Origin: Litorimonas sp964425355
GTDB lineage: Bacteria > Pseudomonadota > Alphaproteobacteria > Caulobacterales > Maricaulaceae
Assembly: GCA_964425355.1 (NCBI GenBank)
Contig: CAYRMO010000065.1
Coordinates: 1-15,507, forward strand
Reading direction: 5' to 3'
Length of the DNA: 15,507 bases
Positions within the stretch are counted from its first letter, which is position 1. Every line of letters begins with the position of its first letter. Below, in pieces: positions 6,049 to 13,800 of this stretch. The position numbers and the translations under genes are program-made. Under the pieces are notes generated by a model. It worked only from the letters and a program-made list of their open reading frames with translations. It searched no databases and was not told the origin of the DNA.

Positions 6049-7077
6049 TTAGCTACCCGTTGTTACATTGCCGACCGTCGCCTCAACATCTGCCTCAATC
6101 CCAGGATCAAATTCTGTACCAGAATCGGTATCAATATCAGTATCAGTATCAATATCAGGGTCCGAATTTACGTCGCTATTCTCTGATGGCGTTTCAAGGA
6201 TTGTATCTAACGATCTCGTCTCAGCATATGTCCGGTTTAAGTTATCATATTTCGTATTCAGGGCATAGCCTTCTGGAATTAAATCAATGTCAGATTCAAC
6301 ATCGTCAATTCCAATGTCATTCGAAATTGTACTTGCGAGGCTTTGTCCCGCCAATTCTAGAACCTCGACCAATTGCGCTTCGGACATCTCCGCCCAAATA
6401 GCGGCATTTTCAGACGCTTTGCCTTCTTTCGTTTTCGTGGAGATACCAACAGCATATTGATTGCGGTATATATTATCCGAATACTCGATTATATTCTCGT
6501 TGCCAGGAGATTCTTGGAACCGTTTCAATTCGGGTCGATTTGGAAATAACATCGCGTGGGAATACACATATAAAGTTCCAAAATTTGGCGTGAAGGCATA
6601 TTTCAAATCGACAAGGAGGACTGCGTCAGCATATGATTCTTCGATAAATTCTCCACGCATGCCGGGCGTTTCACGTCGCACGATTTTAAAATCTTCAATG
6701 CCATCCAGCGTCGTTCCTTCGAGCGATTGCTCGACCTGTTTTCTAAATTCAAAGGCGTAATCATGACCCTCTAACTTTTCGCGCATCGGCTTGGCCATAT
6801 TCTCGGCATTTATGGTACGCACGCCAGCGACCCCAACGTCAAGTATGGCGGGGAGAACAGGAACGCCAGAAAAAGCACTAAGCTGGGTCCAAGGGGAACT
6901 TCCCTTAATATCTGCGCCAATCTTCTCTTGCTTTGAAATCAAAACCGCATCCACCGTTCCGATATGTTGCCGCGCCCCCGCATCAAGATAATGTTCGCTC
7001 GGCCGAGGATTACTTGCACAGGCGGAAAGACTAATCGTCGTGCCGATCGCCAAGATAGGTACAATAAATGATCGCAT
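6049..7077 (-). CDS. Hypothetical lipoprotein with Asp-rich C-terminal tail
   Basis: A 342-residue protein that I do not recognise. The first 20 residues are a lipoprotein signal (MRSFIVPILAIGTTISLSAC), with lipobox LSA-C at Cys20. After it comes a mixed alpha/beta region without known motifs: IGTVDAVLISKQ, then VPVLPAILDVGVAG, then YADAVLLVDLKYAF and GTLYVYSHAMLF strands. The last ~40 residues are very rich in Asp, Ser, Thr and Glu (DIDTDTDIDTDS) and probably disordered. ATG 7077 is preferred because AGGGAG lies 8 nt upstream; the frame also opens at GTG 7086, but that codon overlaps the ribosome site. The 159-nt upstream spacer (7078-7236) is AT-rich and presumably holds its promoter, though no clear one was found. 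The gene precedes the protease-like lipoprotein gene and may be co-transcribed with it. Confidence 0.78.
   Translation of the reverse strand: MRSFIVPILAIGTTISLSACASNPRPSEHYLDAGARQHIGTVDAVLISKQEKIGADIKGSSPWTQLSAFSGVPVLPAILDVGVAGVRTINAENMAKPMREKLEGHDYAFEFRKQVEQSLEGTTLDGIEDFKIVRRETPGMRGEFIEESYADAVLLVDLKYAFTPNFGTLYVYSHAMLFPNRPELKRFQESPGNENIIEYSDNIYRNQYAVGISTKTKEGKASENAAIWAEMSEAQLVEVLELAGQSLASTISNDIGIDDVESDIDLIPEGYALNTKYDNLNRTYAETRSLDTILETPSENSDVNSDPDIDTDTDIDTDSGTEFDPGIEADVEATVGNVTTGS
6124..6159 (-). repeat. Hexanucleotide microsatellite encoding the Asp-rich tail
   Basis: Six adjacent hexamers of the form ATC(A/G)(A/G)(T/G) on the + strand, which read on the coding strand as alternating Asp and Ile/Thr codons. 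A hexamer period keeps the frame, so copy number could vary between strains without truncating the protein. Confidence 0.6.
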
Positions 7078-7236
7078 TTGTCTCACTCCCTATAAATCGA
7101 GTAACACCTCAATACTTTGTCTAAGAAGAACTTATGGACCCTCGTATAATTTGGCAATTCACAATCACGTAACTGGATTTATCGAAAAATTTTATAACAA
7201 GAGATCAAAATGCCAGCGATTAATGCTCAAATGGTC

Positions 7237-8865
7237 TTAAGACGCGGATTCGAGGTCAAAATCTTTATATTGCTGTTTAAGCTCACGTTTTAAGATTTTA
7301 CCGGTTGCGCCAAGGGGCAGGGCGTCAACAAAGACGAAAGCATCAGGCATCCACCATTTGGCACATTTTGCGCCAATACAATTTTTGATCTCGTCCACAT
7401 TTGGGTCTTTACCTGGGACGGGTTGTACAATGAGCATGGGACGTTCTTGCCATTTTTCGTGACGCACACCGATACAGGCCGCCATAGCAACATCAGGATG
7501 GTCACAAGCCGCATTTTCGACTTCGATTGAGGATACCCATTCACCGCCAGATTTGATTACGTCCTTAGAGCGGTCTGTGATTTCCAGATAGCCGCGCGGA
7601 TGAATGGCCGCAACATCACCGGTGGCGAACCACCCATCATCCGTGAAACTATCTGATCCCGCGCCTTTGAAATAGCCCGAGGCTACCCAAGGGCCGCGCA
7701 CATGAAGATGGCCGGAGGTCTCGCCGTCTTGTGGAAGTTCTTGGCCTTCATCATCGACAATCCGCATGTCGACACCGAATATGCGACGGCCCGCATACAG
7801 CTTGTCGCGGACAGTGTCGTCATAATTGGATAAGTCATCGCCCGGATAAGGTGCATAGGTGGTCCCAAGGGGAGAGGTTTCCGTCATGCCCCAGCCTTGT
7901 TGCATAGGAATGCCTAGATCTTGCTCATAGGCCCGTAAGAGGCTTTCGGGCAGGGCAGAGCCGCCGACAAGGGCCTTTTTGACAGTGGGCAGGCTCTCAC
8001 CATTGGCTTTGACATGGTTGTAAATCCCTAACCAAACTGTCGGAACGCCAGCCATAAGTGAGACGCTTTCTTGTTTGATCATTTTTGTGAGGTTTGCACC
8101 GTCTAGACCTGGACCCGGCATGACAAGCTTTGCTCCAACCATGGCGGCTGAATAGACAAGGCCCCAGGCCGAAACATGGAACATGGGAACTACGGCTAAG
8201 ATTGTATCATTGGACCCGCCGCCAATCACATCCATGAAACAGCCCGCCATGGCATGCAAAATGGTCGAACGATGTGAATAGAGCACACCTTTAGGATCCC
8301 CCGTTGTCCCCGATGTATAACACAGGGTGCAGGCCGTATTTTCATCGAAACGTTGCCAGTCAATCGTTTCTGAATGACCGTCAATGAAACTTTCATAAGC
8401 GATTACCTCTGTTTTCATATCCGGTAATCCATCGGCATCAGAGAGGCAGATCCATTTTTCTATAGAAGGACAGAACGCGCCTACACCGTCGATGAGCGGC
8501 GCAAAGCTTGTATCAAACATAAGGAATTTGTCTTCGGCATGGTTGACCATCCAGCCAATCTGCTCAGGTTTTAAGCGCGGATTGATCGTGTGAACGATCG
8601 CGCCAATGGAACTGACCGCATAATAGATTTCGATATGGCGATAATTATTCCAGGCAATCGTTGCGATACGGTCTCCCGGTTTGACACCAGCGTCGAGCAG
8701 GGCATTGGCGAGCTTGCGGACCCGTACAGCACAATCGCTCCAACTATAGCGGTGCTCGGTCATATCTGTATTTAGCGTGTAGATTTCACGATCTTTATGG
8801 ACAGTTGCGGCGTGCTCGATCAGATCGCTGATCATGAGCTCGTGTTTCATCATAAGACCTTGCAT
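7237..8865 (-). CDS. AMP-binding acyl-CoA ligase, DmdB/FadD-like
   Basis: A 542-residue cytoplasmic adenylate-forming enzyme that activates a carboxylic acid with ATP and couples it to coenzyme A. The N-terminus MQGLMM...LMISDLIEHAA and the blocks IAWNNYRHIEIYYAVSSIGA and TINPRL are typical of the 3-methylmercaptopropionyl-CoA ligase (DmdB) and medium/long-chain ligase group. Core motifs, in ATG-based numbering: P-loop YTSGTTGDPKG at 183-193, GWGMTETSP at 324-332, the ribose-binding Asp of FATGD at 417, DRSKDVIKSGGEWVSS hinge at 431-446, and the adenylation Lys of ATGK at 523. All are intact. ATG 8865 is strongly supported by GGAGGT 5-6 nt upstream; the frame also opens at GTG 8919 without a ribosome site. 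Substrate choice (methylmercaptopropionate, fatty or other acids) cannot be read. It is divergent from the threonine dehydratase-like gene. Confidence 0.9.
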   Translation of the reverse strand: MQGLMMKHELMISDLIEHAATVHKDREIYTLNTDMTEHRYSWSDCAVRVRKLANALLDAGVKPGDRIATIAWNNYRHIEIYYAVSSIGAIVHTINPRLKPEQIGWMVNHAEDKFLMFDTSFAPLIDGVGAFCPSIEKWICLSDADGLPDMKTEVIAYESFIDGHSETIDWQRFDENTACTLCYTSGTTGDPKGVLYSHRSTILHAMAGCFMDVIGGGSNDTILAVVPMFHVSAWGLVYSAAMVGAKLVMPGPGLDGANLTKMIKQESVSLMAGVPTVWLGIYNHVKANGESLPTVKKALVGGSALPESLLRAYEQDLGIPMQQGWGMTETSPLGTTYAPYPGDDLSNYDDTVRDKLYAGRRIFGVDMRIVDDEGQELPQDGETSGHLHVRGPWVASGYFKGAGSDSFTDDGWFATGDVAAIHPRGYLEITDRSKDVIKSGGEWVSSIEVENAACDHPDVAMAACIGVRHEKWQERPMLIVQPVPGKDPNVDEIKNCIGAKCAKWWMPDAFVFVDALPLGATGKILKRELKQQYKDFDLESAS

Positions 8866-8950
8866 GTCTGACCTCCATAAAAATTGAGATTTGTCTTGTT
8901 TTCTATAATCTATTTTCACTATTCATCGGAGCGGTCAATAAGGAGTCGCT
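8866..8950. promoter_or_regulatory. Divergent promoter region between ligase and dehydratase genes
   Basis: This 85-nt region must carry start signals for both neighbouring genes. On the + strand a consensus -10 box TATAAT lies at 8904-8909, about 42 nt before GTG 8951; the best upstream TTGAGA is only 14 nt away, so the -35 is poor. On the - strand TTGACC (complement of 8933-8938) is a fair -35 with only weak -10 candidates around TAGATT. The ribosome sites at both ends are strong: GGAGGT for the ligase and AGGAG (8941-8945) for the dehydratase. Confidence 0.4.
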
Positions 8951-9916
8951 GTGAGCCATGTTCCAACCTATAAAGATGTAGTGAAGGCGCATGAACGTTT
9001 GGCCGGAAATGCTATAAAAACCCCGCTTTTAAGATCAGATAGGATTGATAGACTGGTCGGGACATCAGTTTGGTTCAAAGCTGAATGCTTACAAAAGAAA
9101 AATGCATTCAAATATAGGGGGGCATTTAACCGATTGTCCTGTTTATCCGAGGCTGAAAGAGAGGCCGGGGTGGTCGCCTATTCATCTGGAAATCACGCGC
9201 AGGGCGTGTCGTGTTCCGCCAAAGAACTGGGCATTAATGCCATAATCGTCATGCCCACAGATGCACCCAAGGTGAAAGTTGAGGGTGTGTTGGCAGATGG
9301 GGCGACAATCGTGTCTTATGATCGCCTGACTGAAAGTCGAGAAGACATTGCCGCCGAAATATCGAAACGGGATGGACGGGTAATTGTGCCGTCCTATGAT
9401 GATCCTTTGATCATTTCAGGTCAGGGCACGATCGGGATTGAATTGGCAGAGGCTGAACCCAAATTTGATGCCATGATTACCTGTCTTGGTGGCGGTGGCA
9501 TGTGTGCAGGTATCAGCTTGGCTTTGAATGAACTCTCACCGCAAACTCGAATATTTGGCGCAGAGCCCGAACTTTATAATGATCATCAGCTTTCTTTGAG
9601 AGCTGGAACACGCCAGACAATTACCTCGTCTCGTCCAACATTATGTGACGCCATTATGACCCCGACACCTGGAGAGATAACGTGGGAAATCAATAAAAAT
9701 AGTCTTGAAGATGTTTACGGCGTTTCAGATCGAGATTGCCTTTACGCCATGAAGCTCGGCTATGAAGCGCTTGGCGTCACGCTCGAACCAGGAGGGGCGG
9801 CGGCAATGGCTGCGGTCCTTGCTCAGAAATTACCTGATGATGTAAGGTCTGTTGCCGTCATCTTATCTGGCGGGAATGTTGACCCTGAGCTATTTGAGCG
9901 TGCCTTAAATAGCTGA
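8951..9916 (+). CDS. Threonine/serine dehydratase or serine racemase family PLP enzyme
   Basis: A 321-residue fold-type II pyridoxal-phosphate enzyme. Motifs: NAFKYRGAF with the Schiff-base Lys54; SSGNHAQG at 78-85; the phosphate-binding loop GGGGM at 180-184; EPGGAAAMAA at 279-288; SGGN at 306-309. There is no C-terminal ACT domain, so it is the short catabolic form, not biosynthetic IlvA. The family deaminates L-threonine to 2-oxobutyrate, or L-serine to pyruvate, or hydroxyaspartate, and some members racemise serine. SSGNH, rather than the SAGNH of E. coli TdcB/IlvA, together with PGEITWEI, leans toward the racemase/hydroxyaspartate branch. GTG 8951 is the start, with AGGAG 5 nt upstream. 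It stands alone, divergent from the acyl-CoA ligase gene. Exact substrate uncertain. Confidence 0.87.
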   Translation: MSHVPTYKDVVKAHERLAGNAIKTPLLRSDRIDRLVGTSVWFKAECLQKKNAFKYRGAFNRLSCLSEAEREAGVVAYSSGNHAQGVSCSAKELGINAIIVMPTDAPKVKVEGVLADGATIVSYDRLTESREDIAAEISKRDGRVIVPSYDDPLIISGQGTIGIELAEAEPKFDAMITCLGGGGMCAGISLALNELSPQTRIFGAEPELYNDHQLSLRAGTRQTITSSRPTLCDAIMTPTPGEITWEINKNSLEDVYGVSDRDCLYAMKLGYEALGVTLEPGGAAAMAAVLAQKLPDDVRSVAVILSGGNVDPELFERALNS

Positions 9917-9941
9917 GCTAAGCCTTTGTAATAACAAATAT

Positions 9942-9953
9942 TGAACAGGTTCA
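9942..9953. promoter_or_regulatory. Small inverted repeat TGAAC-AG-GTTCA upstream of the 621-residue protein gene
   Basis: Five-bp perfect arms with a 2-nt spacer lie in the 95-nt AT-rich gap between the dehydratase-like gene and ATG 10012, about 60 nt before that start. The form suits a small dimeric regulator, but at this length chance is plausible. No convincing promoter or terminator was found in the rest of the gap. Confidence 0.25.
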
Positions 9954-10011
9954 TCGTCCCCAAAGCCAATAATTATATATCAATATAAATTTCAGTAGGT
10001 TAGGTAAAATC

Positions 10012-11877
10012 ATGTATAGTCGGCTGGAACCAGAGATATCGAGAGACGATCCAGTTTTTGATCGGTTGATTGAGGCCTTAAATTCCGATCAACGGGTTGT
10101 CTATGCAAAAATTAATCACGGGTTTTGGGAGCGATGTGTTGCGCTAGAAAAGGCGGGTTTTGACCTGCATGAAAGAGATGCTGATCGGCTCAGAGAGATG
10201 GACGAGATTCTTGTTTTAAATCGACCCGCGCCCTTTATGTTTGAAGGCGGGTTTGTCGAAGACTTATTTTCATGTTTTCAAGCTATTCCGCATGACGACA
10301 AAAATTATATTTTTTCGGCAAGCTTGTTGGCAATTCCCAAACGGCACGAAATCGCGGGGTCTATTGAAAATATAGGCCTCTGCGAGGATTTAATGAAACG
10401 GCTTGTGCCTAAAAAGCTACGTGCCGCCAAAGCGGATGGAATGGAGCTCAAAAAAGCTATAATAACAGGAGGATATATAAAATTTGCTGAAGCCCTTAGG
10501 TCGCAAAATTGTCTGTTGATTGGCAATGCGGAAATTGAAACCTATTTTGACTTTATGGGGGTTAAACAAGGCGAATTTATCGAAATTCATCCCACCCATG
10601 CCCGGGAAGAAAAAGACGGTTTATTGGCTAAAATTCAGTCTAGACTTGCACGTAATAAACCAATCGATACGGTCCTATTGCAAGCTGGCGGAGCCCTATC
10701 TAGCTGGCTGAGTTATCAGCTTCATGAAGACTGGCCTGATGTTTCGTTCATAGATATTGGCCGTGGCGCATTGATTTGTAATCCTGAGAAAATGTTCAAA
10801 ACGCCTTTCGGGAAAATTTATAAAAATCAGATCACCCAATCAATCGAACAAATTAAACCCGAATGGCTAAAAACATACGCGCCGCCGCCCTTGCGGTTTA
10901 ACCTAAAAACGGGGCGAACCTTGTCTCGTATTAAAGGGTCATCATCTGATGCGACGTTAGATGAAATTCGTCATCACGACCCAAAGATAGACATTCAAAC
11001 GCCTATTGATATGAATCTCAAACCTCCACGAGATGAGGGCCGAATTCGGCAAATTGGATCGTCTGTTTCGGATCCAGTCGCTTTAGCGCAAGACACATTA
11101 ACTGCGCTATTGAACCTACCTAATGGGCAACAACTTATTTTATGTTCCAGCAAGGAAAACGCCTTGAAAACCGCCGAGGCGATTTTACGGGGCGCAGGAT
11201 ATAATGCATCGGGTAATGTGATTGAACACCCTAACGCTCTGGACGTCGACGTTGATAGCGGCGTGTGGAGCCAATGTCATAGCTACCCTATGTGGAATAA
11301 ATTTCGACATATATTGAGACGTGAAAATTCTAAAAAGAGCCTGATTATTGATAATCAGAACGGACTTTTTCTAAGGCCAACTTCACCAAGGCCAAGAAAT
11401 GAAGTGGAGGTTCTGGCCTGTAATGAGGAAACACCCTGGGGTATTCATCAGGTTTCAGCTTTGATTTTGGCTGATGACTTTGGTGTTGAGGTTGGATCGG
11501 AAGGTCTGGCTTTAGCAAGCGTATCCAAACATGAAGCCTGCGCCTTAATTGAGACAATAGAACGGTATGATGGTTGGTTATTCTTCTATCAAAAGCAAAT
11601 GAAACGCATATTTGATTATGTGTCGCGGCATTTCCCACATCTTGACTATGAGTCTGAGAAATTAAGACTTATGTCGCCCGTCGGCAAACTTACATATAAA
11701 TCATCTCGGCCGATTAAACCTAACGCTTGGGAAACACTACCTTTTGAGGTTAAAATTTACACGGCTGAATATAGGTCAGGTGATCCCGCATCGTCTTTAA
11801 TCGACATTCCTTGTCATCCCTATATGCGACATATTTCAGAGGGAGAATTTGTCGAATCTCTTGCGCGATTATTTTAA
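10012..11877 (+). CDS. Putative GT-D-like glycosyltransferase domain fused to unknown C-terminal domain
   Basis: A 621-residue protein, no signal peptide or membrane segment. The N-terminal half (about 28-265) resembles GT-D/DUF1792-type glycosyltransferases in pattern: VVYAKINHGFWER early, VPKKLRAA, NCLLIGNAEIE, a phosphate-pocket-like EIHPTHAREE, then DTVLLQAGGALSSWLSYQL and DVSFIDIGRGA. The usual R-x-GDGE motif is absent, replaced by KINHGFWE. A linker with basic and Pro-rich stretches (290-345) follows. The C-terminal half (about 350-620) is unknown. It has a faint look of a PLP-dependent transferase (LCSSKENALKTAEAIL, LIIDNQNG, SVSK with Lys506), which I do not rely on. ATG 10012 has AGG 7 nt upstream. 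It converges on the sulfotransferase operon with a 37-nt gap. Codon use looks more AT-rich than in the left half. Moderate confidence for the N-terminal half only. Confidence 0.5.
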   Translation: MYSRLEPEISRDDPVFDRLIEALNSDQRVVYAKINHGFWERCVALEKAGFDLHERDADRLREMDEILVLNRPAPFMFEGGFVEDLFSCFQAIPHDDKNYIFSASLLAIPKRHEIAGSIENIGLCEDLMKRLVPKKLRAAKADGMELKKAIITGGYIKFAEALRSQNCLLIGNAEIETYFDFMGVKQGEFIEIHPTHAREEKDGLLAKIQSRLARNKPIDTVLLQAGGALSSWLSYQLHEDWPDVSFIDIGRGALICNPEKMFKTPFGKIYKNQITQSIEQIKPEWLKTYAPPPLRFNLKTGRTLSRIKGSSSDATLDEIRHHDPKIDIQTPIDMNLKPPRDEGRIRQIGSSVSDPVALAQDTLTALLNLPNGQQLILCSSKENALKTAEAILRGAGYNASGNVIEHPNALDVDVDSGVWSQCHSYPMWNKFRHILRRENSKKSLIIDNQNGLFLRPTSPRPRNEVEVLACNEETPWGIHQVSALILADDFGVEVGSEGLALASVSKHEACALIETIERYDGWLFFYQKQMKRIFDYVSRHFPHLDYESEKLRLMSPVGKLTYKSSRPIKPNAWETLPFEVKIYTAEYRSGDPASSLIDIPCHPYMRHISEGEFVESLARLF

Positions 11878-11914
11878 TTAAACTCGTAAGCCTAAAGCCT
11901 TGTTTTTAAAGAGA

Positions 11915-12910
11915 TTAAATCGATGGTGAAAGCAGTTTGTCTATGGCCTTGCGTAACAAGACGTGGTTTCGCTTTTCTTCATCGGGAATGTTCGCATATG
12001 ACGGTTTGTCCCAGGGCTCGTCACGTTCTAATGATGCGCTGATCTCGTCTATATTGCTATCTGGATTGTAGATTTCTATATCATAGCCAAGGGAGGTCAT
12101 TTCATCCTGGCAGCAAAATTCAACATAACATCGCTGATCTTGAGAAAGCTCTATTTTATATTTTTCGAAATTTTGATGCATCAGGGGGTGAGACAGATTA
12201 TTCCAAGCCTGCACAGCGCCTGCAATGTCTTTTGTGTCTTTGTTCATATGGAAATTCAGCATATCCGGATCATATGGCAAGCCAAGGAAGTCGCATATAG
12301 AGGATAGGCTGTTTTCGGCTTCGCTTAGAATATCCTCATATTTTACGAAATGGCATTGATCTCCCAGTTGTTTAGACATTTTGAAAAAGCCCAACTGGTC
12401 TGAGTTCCATATCTTTGCTGCGCGCATAATGCCGCCACGAAGCCCTGACGTCTTTAACCAAGATAAGGCCATATCTCGTGGATCGCGTACGAGGAAAATA
12501 TAACGCGCATTTGGAAAATCACGTTGAAGTGGCTTTTCATAATTGTAAGCGTGATGTGTTTTCAGGGCTATGAAAGACGCAGATCTGGATTTTGCCTCGG
12601 TATTAAAAATACGATTGAGAATGAGGCGAATAGAACGATTTTCTGTCTGCTCAGATAGAGGCTTGAGATCTGCATAATATGTCCAATTACCATAGCTGGC
12701 TTTGTGAAGGTCAGATACATTTTCTAATAATGCGTCCCAGCTTTCCTGAACGCCCAAATCTCCATATACCGAAATGGCTCTATATAGGTTTGAGATAATT
12801 AGAGAGGTTGGAGGCGCTGTGATCTCTTTATGGCCTCCTAGAAGTCTAAGCAGTAAATTACTGCCCGAACGATCAGAGGATAGTAAGAATATTGGTGTGG
12901 TGGATGACAT
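11915..12910 (-). CDS. PAPS-dependent sulfotransferase family protein
   Basis: A 331-residue protein that would transfer sulfate from 3'-phosphoadenylyl sulfate to a hydroxyl or amine of a glycan, lipid, peptide or small molecule. The 5'-phosphosulfate loop is FLLSSDRSGSNLLLRLL at 8-24 (R-S-G-S-N/T-L). The 3'-phosphate site is YIFLVRDPRDMALSW at 137-151 with Arg142 and Ser150. KYEDIL (190-195) and CDFLGLPYD (206-214) complete the usual order. ALKTHH (115-120) is a candidate acceptor-side segment. No signal peptide or membrane segment, so it acts in the cytoplasm. Its ATG shares one base with the TAA stop of the upstream acyltransferase gene (TAATG), which indicates translational coupling; no strong ribosome site is visible. 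It is the last gene of the operon. Confidence 0.88.
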   Translation of the reverse strand: MSSTTPIFLLSSDRSGSNLLLRLLGGHKEITAPPTSLIISNLYRAISVYGDLGVQESWDALLENVSDLHKASYGNWTYYADLKPLSEQTENRSIRLILNRIFNTEAKSRSASFIALKTHHAYNYEKPLQRDFPNARYIFLVRDPRDMALSWLKTSGLRGGIMRAAKIWNSDQLGFFKMSKQLGDQCHFVKYEDILSEAENSLSSICDFLGLPYDPDMLNFHMNKDTKDIAGAVQAWNNLSHPLMHQNFEKYKIELSQDQRCYVEFCCQDEMTSLGYDIEIYNPDSNIDEISASLERDEPWDKPSYANIPDEEKRNHVLLRKAIDKLLSPSI

Positions 12911-13797
12911 TATAACTTATACCCGGGAAAGAAATCGGGATGGTCAACCGGAGACGTCTTTGTAAGTTGTCGGTATATGTCGTCTCTGATTATCTTGCCA
13001 CAAATATAGGATTTCGCCATTTTATTCGTCCAAAGGCGTTTAAATTTCGCAACGGGATGATCAATATTATCTCGCATGCCTGGACCAGCTCCAAAATCAA
13101 CATATCTTACCCTGTTAGAAAACAGGTCCAGTGCAAAGCCGTAAAGACCATATAAGACGTAGTCCTCTCTAGCATCATTGGTACATCCGAGAAGATACGC
13201 ATAGGCTTTGTTATCACTTTGCATAAACAATCCAAGGGCCTGAAGACCAGAGTCGTATGTGGCTTTAATGAGCACAGCGCCTGGTAAACCCAGCTGACGT
13301 TTTAAAGTCTCTAGTTCGATCTGACTCTGGATAGAGCCAGTTGTGCGTTGCAAAATAGTCTGATTAAGATGGTGTAGCTCTTTGGCATAGTCTGAAGGGG
13401 TCGAGCTGACTTCATATTGAAATGTCTGACGGGCCCGTTTTTCATATCGCAAAGCATTTCTGGCCGCACTCGTTCTCCAATCAATGGATAAATCGGTTAT
13501 ATGATGTGTTTTGAATGTTTTAAACCAATCCCAATGTGCTTTTGTCGACAAGACTTCCGCTTCAGACAAAGCATCGGTTCGAAGCGTTAGGGCCACGAAT
13601 TTTTTTTCGGCCATCAAGGATGCAAGGTCGAAATTGATTTTTGCAAAATCGGTTTCGGCGAAACTCGGGTAGGGAGATATGAGGTCATATACCCCGTCTT
13701 CGCCTAATTGGCGCTTGAGGACCCATCCATTTGCACGCTCTAATTGAAAGGCTTCGCCTAGAGCAGAGGCGAAGCCACTTTGATGCAGGCCTGTCAC
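12910..13797 (-). CDS. FemAB/BioF2-like GNAT acyltransferase
   Basis: A 295-residue protein, no signal peptide. Residues about 110-260 fit the FemAB/BioF2-like GNAT fold (Acetyltransf_6): an early basic helix RYEKRARQ, the segment HHLNQTILQRTTG, then AVLIKATYDSGLQALGLFMQSDNKAYAYLLGC, ending with VRYVDFGAGP and VAKFKRLW (the usual fdfG...FK..W end). Relatives include FemX-type peptidoglycan aminoacyltransferases and acyltransferases of exopolysaccharide clusters; the donor and acceptor here are unknown. The start is GTG 13797, 3 nt after the stop of the FG-GAP gene, with a modest AGG about 10 nt upstream; no later Met precedes the domain by a sensible distance except at residue 62. It lies between an exported propeller-type gene and a sulfotransferase gene, suggesting a tailoring role. 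Confidence 0.72.
   Translation of the reverse strand: MTGLHQSGFASALGEAFQLERANGWVLKRQLGEDGVYDLISPYPSFAETDFAKINFDLASLMAEKKFVALTLRTDALSEAEVLSTKAHWDWFKTFKTHHITDLSIDWRTSAARNALRYEKRARQTFQYEVSSTPSDYAKELHHLNQTILQRTTGSIQSQIELETLKRQLGLPGAVLIKATYDSGLQALGLFMQSDNKAYAYLLGCTNDAREDYVLYGLYGFALDLFSNRVRYVDFGAGPGMRDNIDHPVAKFKRLWTNKMAKSYICGKIIRDDIYRQLTKTSPVDHPDFFPGYKL
13750..13776. other. 10-bp GC-rich inverted repeat just inside the acyltransferase gene
   Basis: GGCTTCGCCT (13750-13759) and AGGCGAAGCC (13767-13776) are perfect reverse complements with a 7-nt loop. In the - strand mRNA the hairpin begins about 20 nt after the GTG start. It could modulate translation or decay between the first and second genes of the operon. 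There is no T-run, so it is not a standard terminator. Confidence 0.6.
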
Positions 13798-13800
13798 CGA

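Noticed and set aside
6060..6401. Open frame with repeated QYQYQYQYQ on the + strand
   Set aside because: This is the hexamer microsatellite of the lipoprotein gene read on the other strand.
8866..8919. 18-residue extension of the acyl-CoA ligase from GTG 8919
   Set aside because: The family N-terminus (MxGxMM) begins at ATG 8865, which has GGAGGT just upstream; the extension has no ribosome site and overlaps the promoter region.
10012..11877. PLP-dependent aminotransferase assignment for the C-terminal half
   Set aside because: Only scattered look-alike motifs (LCSSKENAL, IIDNQ, SVSK) are present, with spacing unlike known fold-I enzymes.
11878..11914. Possible bidirectional terminator between convergent genes
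   Set aside because: The repeated AGCCT/AGCCT segments are direct, not inverted, and no stable hairpin was found.
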